7,924 nucleotides of DNA from an uncultured Bacteroidota bacterium (GTDB taxonomy: Bacteria > Bacteroidota > Bacteroidia > Bacteroidales > VadinHA17). Shown one piece after another: positions 1 through 7,393 of the stretch; the stretch's first letter is position 1; the number at the start of each line of letters is the position of its first letter. The position numbers were made by a program, and so were the translations under genes. A model generated the notes under the pieces. It was given only the letters and a program-made list of their open reading frames with translations, was not told the DNA's origin and searched no databases. Location: contig CAIPJU010000895.1 in the NCBI GenBank assembly GCA_903865465.1, forward strand, positions 1 through 7,924. The letters run 5' to 3'.

Positions 1-1
1 A

Positions 2-679
2 CATGAGGACTGGGATTCTGAAAATCTTCTTAAACTCGCCAGGTCACTTCAGCCGGGAATTATTGTCGACGATCGTCTTGACCTCGAAAATGTTGAAGGA
101 GGATATGATTTCGTCTCACCCGAACAGTATAAGGAAGCTAAATGGCCCGAAAGAAACGGCAAGAGAGTCGCATGGGAAACATGCCAGACATTCTCCGGAT
201 CATGGGGCTACTACCGCGATGAAACATCCTGGAAGAGTCCAGCTCAGTTACTGGAACTTCTGATCGAATCTGTAAGTAAGGGTGGAAACCTGCTGCTTAA
301 CGTCGGACCTACAGCACGGGGTGTCTTTGATTACAGGGCCCAGGACCGGCTTAAAGCAATGGGCGACTGGATGAAATACAACAGCCGTTCAGTTTATGGA
401 TGCACCCAGGCTCCTGAAGGTTTTGTTGCTCCTCCGAATACTCTGCTGACTTACAATCCGGTCACAAAAAGACTTTATGTTCATCTTCTCGACTATCCGA
501 TGGGCAACATGAGTCTGACAAATATGGCAGACAAGGTTAAATATGTCCAGTTCCTCCATGATGCTTCGGAAATAACATTCAGTAAAGGCAGTGATGCCCG
601 GAAGAATGATCTCGATCTCTCACTGCCTGTTCTGAAACCGCAGGTTGAGATACCAGTTCTTGAGGTATTCCTTAAATAG
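2..679 (+). CDS. GH29 alpha-L-fucosidase, C-terminal part (5' end outside window)
   Basis: This is the last 225 codons of an exo-acting alpha-L-fucosidase, which releases terminal L-fucose from glycans with retention of configuration. The reading frame is open from position 2 and ends at TAG 677-679. Seen: the GH29 block WETCQTFSGSWGY, whose Glu (codon 176-178) aligns with the Glu of the same block in the second fucosidase of this window and is the likely acid/base; then the conserved GGNLLLNVGPT stretch; then a C-terminal beta-sandwich-like part with the HLLDYP and VQFLHDASE segments often found in bacterial GH29 proteins. The catalytic nucleophile Asp, the His-rich sugar-binding motifs and the signal peptide lie upstream of the window, so localisation and full length cannot be judged. 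It is clearly divergent from the fucosidase at 5950-7350 (shorter GGN loop, extended C-terminus), so it is a distinct subtype rather than a recent duplicate. A GH29 subfamily is not assigned. Confidence 0.93.
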   Translation, partial: HEDWDSENLLKLARSLQPGIIVDDRLDLENVEGGYDFVSPEQYKEAKWPERNGKRVAWETCQTFSGSWGYYRDETSWKSPAQLLELLIESVSKGGNLLLNVGPTARGVFDYRAQDRLKAMGDWMKYNSRSVYGCTQAPEGFVAPPNTLLTYNPVTKRLYVHLLDYPMGNMSLTNMADKVKYVQFLHDASEITFSKGSDARKNDLDLSLPVLKPQVEIPVLEVFLK

Positions 680-722
680 GATATAAAGTCAGGAAATGGT
701 TTAACCACCTGATATCCAATAA

Positions 723-760
723 AAAAATAATCGCAGAGATAATTCCCTGCGATTATTTTT
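723..760. terminator. Bidirectional intrinsic terminator between convergent genes
   Basis: A perfect 14-bp inverted repeat pairs 723-736 with 747-760 around a 10-nt loop; the GC core is TCGCAG/CTGCGA. The outer arms supply a T-run on the plus strand (ending in TTTTT then AATTTT), and the A-run at 721-727 gives a T-run on the minus strand. It starts 43 nt after the fucosidase stop codon. It can also stop minus-strand transcription from the metallopeptidase genes, which have no closer terminator of their own. Confidence 0.88.
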
Positions 761-1158
761 AATTTTCCCTGACTTGTCCATTTTAGTTCGGTACAATAAG
801 AGATCTCAGTAAAGCCTGGATTTTTTCGCTGAGTCTTGTTCTCAACTTCAAATGTTTCAAAGTAAAAGTTGAAAAATTTCGTTTTTATCCGTCAACCCAG
901 AGCCGTCTGCTTAAGATGCCAGGAACTGCAATAGATGAAGGATCAGGAAAAACGATCGGTTTTTTCTACTGAAATCAGTTACCTCAAATATTCTCCCCTC
1001 CTTTTGAAGGAGGGGTGACTCTTCCACTACGTTTTTCCATTCAAATCTTAGCTTAACTGCTATGCCTTGGGAACAGGGGTAAATCAATTTATTTTCAAGC
1101 GATACCGAATTTGATGTTAAAGATTCCTCATTCTCAATTTTTGAAATTATTAATGCAT
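761..1158. other. Intergenic region without a convincing gene
   Basis: About 400 nt between the terminator and the stop codon of the minus-strand peptidase. No reading frame has a plausible start plus coding signal. It contains the palindrome at 995-1015, a short 5-bp dyad ACTGAAATCAGT at 968-979, and a loose 7-bp inverted repeat (842-848 with 866-872, loop 17). A minus-strand frame is free of stops from 1186 down to 911 but has no ATG or GTG. The block reads as repeat-derived or decayed DNA rather than a gene. Confidence 0.6.
995..1015. repeat. GC-rich perfect palindrome, possible dispersed repeat core
   Basis: CCCCTCCTT at 995-1003 pairs perfectly with AAGGAGGGG at 1007-1015 around the 3-nt loop TTG. 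Neither strand has a T-run directly after the stem, so it is not a standard intrinsic terminator, although it lies downstream of the minus-strand peptidase gene. Short CCCCTCC...GGAGGGG palindromes are, from general experience, common intergenic repeats in Bacteroidota genomes. Only one copy is present here, so the repeat status is inferred. An mRNA 3'-end stabilising hairpin is an alternative. Confidence 0.5.
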
Positions 1159-3201
1159 TTATTGTTTCAGGGCTTTGTCGAGAGCATTAAGGATTGGCTG
1201 TGTTGAAATCTTTGAACCAACAGCACCAACCATCCATTGCTGGGGTGTAAGGTGACCCTGGCTGAATATCCTGTCAACTTCATCCGAAAGTTTTTTCCCT
1301 TTCAGGAACTCTTCGAGCTGAAACTGGATAACATGTCCGTAGGAATAGCTGGCAAGGTAGAGAGGGGTGTCAATCATGTGAGAATATATTGCAAGAATGG
1401 GGGAGTCCTTAATTCCGATCACAGGGGCGAAGTACTTATTCCATACTTCATTGGCGATTTCAATAGTACTGCTTTTCAGCTGCGCCGGAGTTGCCTCGGG
1501 ATTCTGGTAAAGCCATTTCCATACTTTCATCTCAACCATTCCTACTCCCATTATCTCCATTAGTTGCCAGGATGCATCGAAGGTCTCCATCTTCTCTTTT
1601 TCGGGATTAGTATCATTCATTCCGAGAAGAAAGAGGTCGCGGCTCTGAAAGATGAAGGCATTAGCTTCGGTAAAAGCGCTGTTAGGCACTCCAGACATCA
1701 TGTAATTATCTACATCATAGAGTGATACTGTCTGCTCGACATTATGGCCAAATTCGTGGACAGCTATATTATATCCTTTATAATCCATGCCCTTCGATGA
1801 GATCCTGGTCCTGAGATGTGAGAGGGAGCCTTTCCTTGAGGCAGCCCATGCATGGCCCGACCCGCGTGCAGGATCAACAATAATCTTGTCGGCGATATAT
1901 TTTGCTCTTTCGGGCGACCAGCCAAGTTTTGTAAGCATTGCCGGCATGCCTGCATGAAAAGCAGCCGGATTGGGATAGAGGGCTGAGGTTTTCGATGTTA
2001 GCAGATCTTCAGGTATGTTACTCCTTGTCTTGAATCCGTCATACCAAATGTCATATGGTTTAAGATCGCGACCCAGCCTCTGCTTTATAAGGGCGCCAAC
2101 TTTGACAAGCTGAGGAGAACTGAGGTAGGAATCAAAAAGCGCTTCAACCTCATCCTGCGCAATCTCCATCTCGAGCGAGAACTTACGCAGGATAGAGGTA
2201 TTCATCTCAGGATTGTACTGGTCGAGTGCTTTTCGGGTTTTGAAGTTATTGATTATATGAGTGTAACGAGTATCCGCTTCAGCTGTTGCCTTTATTTCGG
2301 ACCCTCCTTTGGTAACCTTGTTTGAATATGGGGCCCATTCATAGAGAGGACTATTAATTACTACTGAAGGGATCTCCTGTTTTATGATTCGTTCCATTAC
2401 CTTATAAATCATCTCCTGCTTTTCAATGCCATTCTTCTTATCGGCATAGTCGGCTTTGAGCTCATCGCGAAGGTTCCAGTGAGTAAGAAGCAGCATATCA
2501 TCGGGAAAGATCTTCCTGCCATCTTCAGTCCGGAGATGCCCCATGGCTATATTATATTCCGAAATGTACATCTCAGCATTTCCTGTTGCTTCAGTTACGG
2601 CCTGATCGAGTTCTGCAGGTTCCCTTGAGATGAAAAGGTCTCCAAGCCTTGCCATTGCCCACTCTTCACGGCTCCATTTCGGACCAAGTTTTTCCTTCTC
2701 GGCAAGGGGGAAGTAGGGAAAGTTAAGCGCAATTGAAAATGCTATCTTGTTATCATAGAAGTCATTCTGCATATGTGCGCCAACCGAATAATTTGCAAAC
2801 ATCCGGTCAATTTCATCGATATCTCCTCCCGATTCATCCATCGTCTTCCTGAGGTCAAGAGTAATCTCATTGTAATTTCCATTGAGCGATTCCAGAAATT
2901 TGCTTACCTTTTTAAATACTTCCTGTCTTTTTGCCGGATCAGCGATATACTGGCTCCTGACAAACTTTGAAAAGTCGATAGTTGTGCCATCGCTTTCTCT
3001 CCAGAGTGAAGCGGCATGAAGAACCCCTTTTTCAAGGAGAACAGGGTCTGATTTAGGGCAGGCGCTCTTCAGAGAATCAATAATCGATTTTACTGACGAC
3101 TCGCTGATACTTTTGGCTGGCGTGACTTCTGATTTTTTTGCCGTCTGGGGTGAACAGCCTGTCAGAAAGGCAAAAACGAACAAATAAATAAAATATTTCA
3201 T
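1159..3201 (-). CDS. Lipoprotein zinc metallopeptidase with HEFGH site, M2/M3-like, family unassigned
   Basis: A 680-residue predicted zinc peptidase anchored to the envelope. The N-terminus has a hydrophobic stretch ending in the lipobox LTGC (Cys16), followed by a polar linker; this supports the ATG at 3199-3201. The zinc site is H482-E-F-G-H486, with E512 in TEANAF as the likely third ligand, a gluzincin arrangement (clan MA(E)). Near the C-terminus H608 and the tyrosines of LYLASYSYGH (Y615, Y619, Y621) recall the substrate- and transition-state-binding His/Tyr cluster of M2 and M3 peptidases. Residues 20-440 look largely alpha-helical. I do not recognise a named family; a general gluzincin or peptidase M3-like label is the safest. 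It starts 45 nt after the stop of the M2-like gene and is probably co-transcribed with it. No Shine-Dalgarno sequence is seen. Substrate unknown; oligopeptides are expected for such deep-cleft folds (inference). Confidence 0.85.
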   Translation of the reverse strand: MKYFIYLFVFAFLTGCSPQTAKKSEVTPAKSISESSVKSIIDSLKSACPKSDPVLLEKGVLHAASLWRESDGTTIDFSKFVRSQYIADPAKRQEVFKKVSKFLESLNGNYNEITLDLRKTMDESGGDIDEIDRMFANYSVGAHMQNDFYDNKIAFSIALNFPYFPLAEKEKLGPKWSREEWAMARLGDLFISREPAELDQAVTEATGNAEMYISEYNIAMGHLRTEDGRKIFPDDMLLLTHWNLRDELKADYADKKNGIEKQEMIYKVMERIIKQEIPSVVINSPLYEWAPYSNKVTKGGSEIKATAEADTRYTHIINNFKTRKALDQYNPEMNTSILRKFSLEMEIAQDEVEALFDSYLSSPQLVKVGALIKQRLGRDLKPYDIWYDGFKTRSNIPEDLLTSKTSALYPNPAAFHAGMPAMLTKLGWSPERAKYIADKIIVDPARGSGHAWAASRKGSLSHLRTRISSKGMDYKGYNIAVHEFGHNVEQTVSLYDVDNYMMSGVPNSAFTEANAFIFQSRDLFLLGMNDTNPEKEKMETFDASWQLMEIMGVGMVEMKVWKWLYQNPEATPAQLKSSTIEIANEVWNKYFAPVIGIKDSPILAIYSHMIDTPLYLASYSYGHVIQFQLEEFLKGKKLSDEVDRIFSQGHLTPQQWMVGAVGSKISTQPILNALDKALKQ

Positions 3202-3246
3202 ATTTCGGTTATATTTAATAAGTTAGATAGTAGCAGCAGTTTTATA

Positions 3247-4917
3247 TTACCGGACGAATTGCTTTGAAAAATATTTTGCGGTCAGTTTTTCACCTGTAGC
3301 TTTTTCAATCATATCATTCCAGCCATACCTTGCTCCGGGCAAAAATACCTTCTCATGCAGATAGTTGCCTGCGGCCTTTTGACCAACAAGTGAAATGTCA
3401 CTTGTTACATTTGTGGTAATGTAGCTGTAAATCTGTGAAGCAAGCATTTCACCCAAAAGATAATTATGATAATAGCATGGATAAAGAGCTATGTGGATTT
3501 TTGCCGCCCAGTCGGGCATATCACGTCCTTCGGGTTTTTTCACCGACTGGTATTTCTCAACCATCACCCACCAGAGTTTATTCAAATCCTGGTCGGGGTT
3601 TTCATACATCGATTTCTCAAACCTGTACATCACCTGCGCCCATCTGCTGAATACTATCATCTGGAGGCGGAGAGACTTTTCACTATCACCGGAAATCTTT
3701 TCCATTTCAGTTGAATCAATGAGTCCCATCCTGAACATCCAACGGGGATTTTTAGCAAACCTGCCAAACATGTTGGCAATAGCTTCAGTAGTGAAGGTAT
3801 GAGCTGCATCGCGAAGGGTGAATGGCAGCGACATATCATTATAGTATGAATAAACTCCATGGCCCAATTCATGAAGGATTGTATTCATCCAGTACGAATC
3901 AGGCCGTATGTTGTCGAGAGTACGGACATCGCTTGAACGGTCTATATCGGTTGAGAATGCATGCTGGTTCTTGCCTGGCTTTTCATACAGGTCGCTTTTT
4001 GCGAGGATGGCATCAACTTTAAGACCAAGACCACTATAGAATTCTGAAGCAAGCTTTATAGGGTCCTGTTTTTCATAGTATTTGTCGAAATCGACCGGAT
4101 AAATTTCAGGAGCCTCCTGGAAATAACGATCCTGGTAATGCCAGGGACGTAATTCAGAAGTGCTTATTTTATAGCGTTTTGCAAAATACTGATCTATGTC
4201 GCCTTTTAATGCAATAAAACTGTTTTTCGTAAGGCTGTCGAGTTCATCGAATATCCTGGTAACTTCTTCGGGATCCTGTCCTGAGAGCTTCAGGCTCATT
4301 TCGTGATAGTTTTTAAACCCAATCTCTTTTGCTATCCTGTTACGGTGTTTTACCAGTTTGATAATATCCTCAGCAACAACGGGTCCAATCATCTTTGATG
4401 CCTCCCAGGCGGATTGAAGCTCGGCGCTGTGTGAAGAATTCTTAAGAATAGCATCAATTTCGTTGTCGGACATCTGTTTGCCTTTTTCGGTAGCCCTGAA
4501 TTTGGAATATTTTTTACTTATTTCAGTTTCCATCTTTATCTGTTCGGAAATGAGGGCCGTATCGACCTGATTTCCCAAAAATGAATTATAGAGAATCTCA
4601 AGCTGCCTGGCAAGGATCGGATCCTTTACTTCATTTGATTCCTTAATCTCCTTAAGTGTGGTAAACTCTGCCTTATCGGAATAGATCCTGGCAAAATCGA
4701 AGGAGGCTTTTTCACTTTTGGCATAGTCTTCAGAAGTTCCGCTTACACTGGCATTCCATGATAAGAGTGATGACTCCTTATAGAGAGGAATTGCCTTTGT
4801 TTCATATGCTGAAAGGAATTTTCTCAGGCGGTTTTCCATTTTTTCCTGTTTTGAACTGCATGACCATATTAGCGAAATGGTCATAATTGATAATAATAGT
4901 ACCTTTTTATTTCTCAT
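3247..4917 (-). CDS. Lipoprotein peptidase of the M2 (ACE-like) type
   Basis: A 556-residue predicted zinc peptidase resembling family M2, whose animal member is the dipeptidyl carboxypeptidase ACE. The signal peptide ends in SLIWSC (Cys20), marking a lipoprotein and supporting the ATG at 4915-4917. Zinc site: H349-E-L-G-H353, with E378 in TTEAIANMFGR as third ligand. The segment between them, LPFTLRDAA, closely parallels the ACE segment LPVALREGA. Downstream, LWWVMVEKYQ and K473-I-H475 followed by Y482/Y486 mirror ACE elements EWW...KYQ and KFH...Y..Y that bind the substrate C-terminus and stabilise the transition state. All catalytic positions appear intact. The length is slightly below a typical M2 domain of about 600 residues. 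It is first of a two-gene minus-strand unit with the HEFGH lipoprotein. M3 is the alternative assignment but fits less well around the Lys-x-His region. Confidence 0.87.
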   Translation of the reverse strand: MRNKKVLLLSIMTISLIWSCSSKQEKMENRLRKFLSAYETKAIPLYKESSLLSWNASVSGTSEDYAKSEKASFDFARIYSDKAEFTTLKEIKESNEVKDPILARQLEILYNSFLGNQVDTALISEQIKMETEISKKYSKFRATEKGKQMSDNEIDAILKNSSHSAELQSAWEASKMIGPVVAEDIIKLVKHRNRIAKEIGFKNYHEMSLKLSGQDPEEVTRIFDELDSLTKNSFIALKGDIDQYFAKRYKISTSELRPWHYQDRYFQEAPEIYPVDFDKYYEKQDPIKLASEFYSGLGLKVDAILAKSDLYEKPGKNQHAFSTDIDRSSDVRTLDNIRPDSYWMNTILHELGHGVYSYYNDMSLPFTLRDAAHTFTTEAIANMFGRFAKNPRWMFRMGLIDSTEMEKISGDSEKSLRLQMIVFSRWAQVMYRFEKSMYENPDQDLNKLWWVMVEKYQSVKKPEGRDMPDWAAKIHIALYPCYYHNYLLGEMLASQIYSYITTNVTSDISLVGQKAAGNYLHEKVFLPGARYGWNDMIEKATGEKLTAKYFSKQFVR

Positions 4918-5143
4918 AATTACAGATTAATAAGTGCGAATATAGTAAAATAGATATGGGAGCTGATATGATTAAAATCAGAGTTTTGGAAATGCTATAA
5001 TCAAAGTGACCTATTTACAGAAATGAATATTGAACTGACAAAGATTTTAAAAGAACTGGTTCCGATAAAAAGTTTTAATCAGTGAGGATTTGCTTTTAAC
5101 CTTTTAATCACCTATTTAATTATATATTTAAAAAAAATCGGCG
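4918..5143. promoter_or_regulatory. Divergent intergenic region, probable promoters for both sides
   Basis: The genes on either side point away from each other, so promoters for both must lie here or the genes are unexpressed. For the minus strand, TATATTCG (4944 to 4937) resembles the Bacteroidota -7 element TAnnTTTG with one mismatch, but no -33 box is seen at the right distance. For the plus strand, TTTG at 5089-5092 lies 20 nt before TATTTAAT (5113-5120), a weak match, and TATATTTA at 5123-5130 matches the -7 element better but lacks a -33 box. The stretch 5101-5137 is extremely AT-rich. No Shine-Dalgarno sequence precedes either start. No operator dyad was recognised. Confidence 0.4.
5023..5085 (+). 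other. 20-codon ORF resembling a Phd/YefM antitoxin N-terminus
   Basis: ATG 5023-5025 to TGA 5083-5085 encodes MNIELTKILKELVPIKSFNQ. The part LVPIKSFNQ resembles the start of Phd/YefM-type antitoxins, which often read VPIxxFNxGxAxKIFxEV; that comparison is from memory. The frame stops exactly where the GxAxK part would follow, and the sequence after the stop does not continue the family in any frame I checked. It could be a decayed remnant, a small leader peptide of the downstream lipoprotein gene, or chance. No toxin gene is nearby. Confidence 0.22.
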
Positions 5144-5845
5144 ATGAAAAGGTTCAATCAAAGATCTCTTCCGCTTTTATCAGTAAGACTGTACAATAGC
5201 AAAGTTTTTATTGTCATTTTTGCAGTGTTATCCATCTGTAGTTGCAGGCATGTTGAGAAGAAATCAGAAGTTAAAGTAGCTCCGGGAGTTGCTGAAAGTA
5301 CAATTATAATCGATGGACGATCAGTAAAAGGATGGGAAATAACTAACTTTGGTCCTCAGGGTCCGGTATATTTAAGCGGTGAAAAAATAATTCTGGGATG
5401 CGGAGACGGCTGTACCGGAATTAACTGGAAGGGCGATTTTCCTGCTATGGATTATGAGGTAAATCTCGAAGCCATGAGTGTCGATGGGAATGATTTCTTC
5501 TGCGGAATGACATTTCCTGTCGCGAATGAGCCTTGCACCCTCATCATCGGCGGTTGGGGAGGAACTACCGTCGGACTAAGCAGTATTAATGGTATGGATG
5601 CCTCTGAAAATGAAACTACCACGCTCCATAGTTTCGAAAAGAACAGGTGGTATACAATTAGATTAAAAGTTACAAGTTTAAAAATAGAGGCTTTTATTGA
5701 TTCACTCGAAGTAGTGAACTTCTCAAAGGGTAATAAACGATTGTCAGTCAGGCCAGAAGTTGAGCTTTCCCGACCCTTCGGAATTACCTCATGGAAGACT
5801 ACGGCGGCAATAAGGAATATAAAAGTCAATACGATAACCAAATAA
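5144..5845 (+). CDS. DUF1080-like (3-keto-disaccharide hydrolase type) lipoprotein
   Basis: A 233-residue envelope protein with a concanavalin-like beta-sandwich of the DUF1080/PF06439 type. Some members of that family hydrolyse 3-keto-glycosides; others may only bind glycans. The hydrophobic segment 21-33 runs into Cys32/Cys34 (AVLSICSC), an acceptable lipobox; the 20-residue N-terminal extension is long for a signal peptide, but no later Met gives a better start. Seen in the domain: DGRSVKGWEI near residues 57-66 (the usual opening of the fold), GGWGGTTVGLSSINGMDASE near 136-155, RWYTIRLKVT near 168-177 followed by IEAFIDSLEV, and the closing PFGITSW...AAIRNIKV. C86 and C90 (CGDGC), with C120 and C131, could form disulfides. 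It is first in the plus-strand unit, 104 nt before the fucosidase start. The exact reaction is not shown by the sequence, and a pure carbohydrate-binding role is possible. Confidence 0.78.
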   Translation: MKRFNQRSLPLLSVRLYNSKVFIVIFAVLSICSCRHVEKKSEVKVAPGVAESTIIIDGRSVKGWEITNFGPQGPVYLSGEKIILGCGDGCTGINWKGDFPAMDYEVNLEAMSVDGNDFFCGMTFPVANEPCTLIIGGWGGTTVGLSSINGMDASENETTTLHSFEKNRWYTIRLKVTSLKIEAFIDSLEVVNFSKGNKRLSVRPEVELSRPFGITSWKTTAAIRNIKVNTITK

Positions 5846-5867
5846 TCGGCGTTGAAAAGATTATTTG
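5839..5867. repeat. AT-rich inverted repeat spanning the DUF1080-like stop codon
   Basis: CAAATAATC at 5839-5847 pairs perfectly with GATTATTTG at 5859-5867 across an 11-nt loop, and the left arm contains the TAA stop codon. A T-run (ccttttttatt, 5880-5890) follows about 13 nt after the stem, too far for a standard terminator. It might act as a weak attenuator or mRNA processing site between the two genes; with only two GC pairs it may be chance. Confidence 0.3.
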
Positions 5868-5949
5868 AGCTTAAACTTATCCTTTTTTATTATTGAAATG
5901 GCCGGACCTGATGATTAACAGAATATATTTTGAAAGAAATATTAATAAA

Positions 5950-7350
5950 ATGAAAAAATTAGCATTTATTCTTCTTTTCGTTGTAGCTACCCTTAACCTT
6001 AAAGGGCAGAATTATAAGCCTGAGTGGGCATCACTCGATAAACGCCCTGTTCCACAATGGTTTGAAGATTCCAAGTTTGGAATATTTATTCACTGGGGCG
6101 TATATTCAGTGCCATCATGGGGACCAACCGGCGACAGCATCGGAGTTTATGACAAATATGCTGAATGGTATTGGAGCAAGCTTACTCAGCCGGGTAAGGT
6201 TCAAAAGTATTTTAAGGATTTTCACCTGAGAACATATGGTCCGAATTTCAAATACCAGGATTTTGCACCGCAATTCAAGGCAGAACTTTTTAACCCCGGG
6301 CAATGGGCCGAATTATTTAAACAGTCTGGTGCAAAATACGTTGTACTAACATCCAAACACCACGAAGGTTTTACCCTCTGGCCCAGCGCTCAGAGCTGGA
6401 ACTGGAACAGCGTCGATATAGGGCCGCATCGCGATCTTTGCGGCGACTTAACAGATGCCGTTAAGAAACAGGGTCTCCACATGGGATTCTACTATTCTCT
6501 TTATGAGTGGTTTAATCCTCTCTACAAGTCCGATCTTAACAGCTATGTTACAAATCATATGATTCCTCAGATGAAAGACCTTGTAACAAGGTATACCCCT
6601 GATATACTATGGACTGATGGAGAGTGGGATAAGAGCAGTAAGGATTGGAAAAGCGAAGATTTTATTGCCTGGTTATACAATGAATCAACGGTTAAGGAAA
6701 ATATAGTTATCAATGACCGCTGGGGCAGTGAAACAAGGAGTAAGCATGGCGGAATTTATACTACCGAGTACGGTCTTGTTGGAGATGCAGAAGGAATTGA
6801 AAACACCTTGCCACATCCCTGGGAGGAATGCAGAGGTATAGGAACATCATTTGGTTATAACCGTACAGAAGGCCTGGGAGATTATTCAACGGCTAAACAG
6901 CTCATTAAGCTGCTGGTTTCTACTGTATCGGCAGGAGGAAACCTTCTTCTTGATATTGGCCCTGCTCCCGACGGAACTATTCCTGTTATTATGCAGCAGA
7001 GACTAACCGAAATGGGAAACTGGCTTAAGGTAAACGGTGAAGCCATTTACGGTACAAGGGCATTTATAAAAAACAAAAAGGATGTGGCAATAAATCCCGA
7101 GACTAACAGCACTATATTCTTTACAAGAAAGGATAAGGATATTTATGTTATTTGCCTTAACTGGCCGGGCGACAGGATCGTACTTAAAAACCTTACTACT
7201 TCAGGGAGTGCAGTTGCAACCCTGCTTGGCTCCGACAAGAAGGTTCCTGTTAAAATATCGGGAAGCAGACTCGAAATAATTACGCCGCAGCTTTCACCTG
7301 ATGATTACCAGCTTGCCTATGTATTCAGGATCAGCGGAGCTATTAAATAA
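5950..7350 (+). CDS. Secreted GH29 alpha-L-fucosidase (complete)
   Basis: A 466-residue retaining exo-fucosidase that removes terminal alpha-L-fucose. The ATG at 5950 is chosen because it begins a classic signal peptide (MKKLAFILLFVVATLNLKG, cleavage probably before Gln20); the in-frame TTG at 5893 would put 19 polar residues before it. No lipobox, so export to the periplasm or beyond. Conserved GH29 elements in order: FGIFIHWGVYSVPSW (H48), SKHHEGFTLWPS (H137, H138), nucleophile D223 in DILWTDGEWD, probable acid/base E292 in HPWEECRGIGTSFGYNR, and GGNLLLDIGPAPDG, then a C-terminal beta-sandwich ending LAYVFRISG. Length and motif order match animal FUCA1-type enzymes, suggesting the broad-specificity subfamily A (inference). 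It lies 104 nt after the DUF1080-like gene and 43 nt before the next, so probably the middle of an operon. Confidence 0.96.
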   Translation: MKKLAFILLFVVATLNLKGQNYKPEWASLDKRPVPQWFEDSKFGIFIHWGVYSVPSWGPTGDSIGVYDKYAEWYWSKLTQPGKVQKYFKDFHLRTYGPNFKYQDFAPQFKAELFNPGQWAELFKQSGAKYVVLTSKHHEGFTLWPSAQSWNWNSVDIGPHRDLCGDLTDAVKKQGLHMGFYYSLYEWFNPLYKSDLNSYVTNHMIPQMKDLVTRYTPDILWTDGEWDKSSKDWKSEDFIAWLYNESTVKENIVINDRWGSETRSKHGGIYTTEYGLVGDAEGIENTLPHPWEECRGIGTSFGYNRTEGLGDYSTAKQLIKLLVSTVSAGGNLLLDIGPAPDGTIPVIMQQRLTEMGNWLKVNGEAIYGTRAFIKNKKDVAINPETNSTIFFTRKDKDIYVICLNWPGDRIVLKNLTTSGSAVATLLGSDKKVPVKISGSRLEIITPQLSPDDYQLAYVFRISGAIK

Positions 7351-7393
7351 TATCTAAATTACAAACTCCTCATTGTCAAGATTTAAAATAATA

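Noticed and set aside
3..263. Plus-strand 86-codon ORF at the window start
   Set aside because: It is a different frame of the same DNA that encodes the GH29 C-terminal part starting at position 2, whose motifs are clear.
842..872. Inverted repeat TCAACTT/AAGTTGA
   Set aside because: Seven AT-rich pairs with a 17-nt loop and no T-run; likely chance.
951..967. CGATCG flanked by A and T runs as a terminator
   Set aside because: The stem is broken by an A/G mismatch next to a 6-nt self-complementary core that leaves no loop, so it cannot form a normal terminator hairpin.
1237..1563. Plus-strand 108-codon ORF
   Set aside because: It lies wholly inside the minus-strand HEFGH peptidase gene, which has a signal peptide and catalytic motifs; this is an antisense shadow.
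5452..5841. Minus-strand 129-codon ORF
   Set aside because: It is antisense to the DUF1080-like gene, has no recognisable domain, and the plus-strand frame carries the lipobox and family motifs.
5893..5949. Upstream TTG start for the complete fucosidase, adding 19 residues
   Set aside because: The added residues are polar and would bury the obvious signal peptide that begins at the ATG at 5950.
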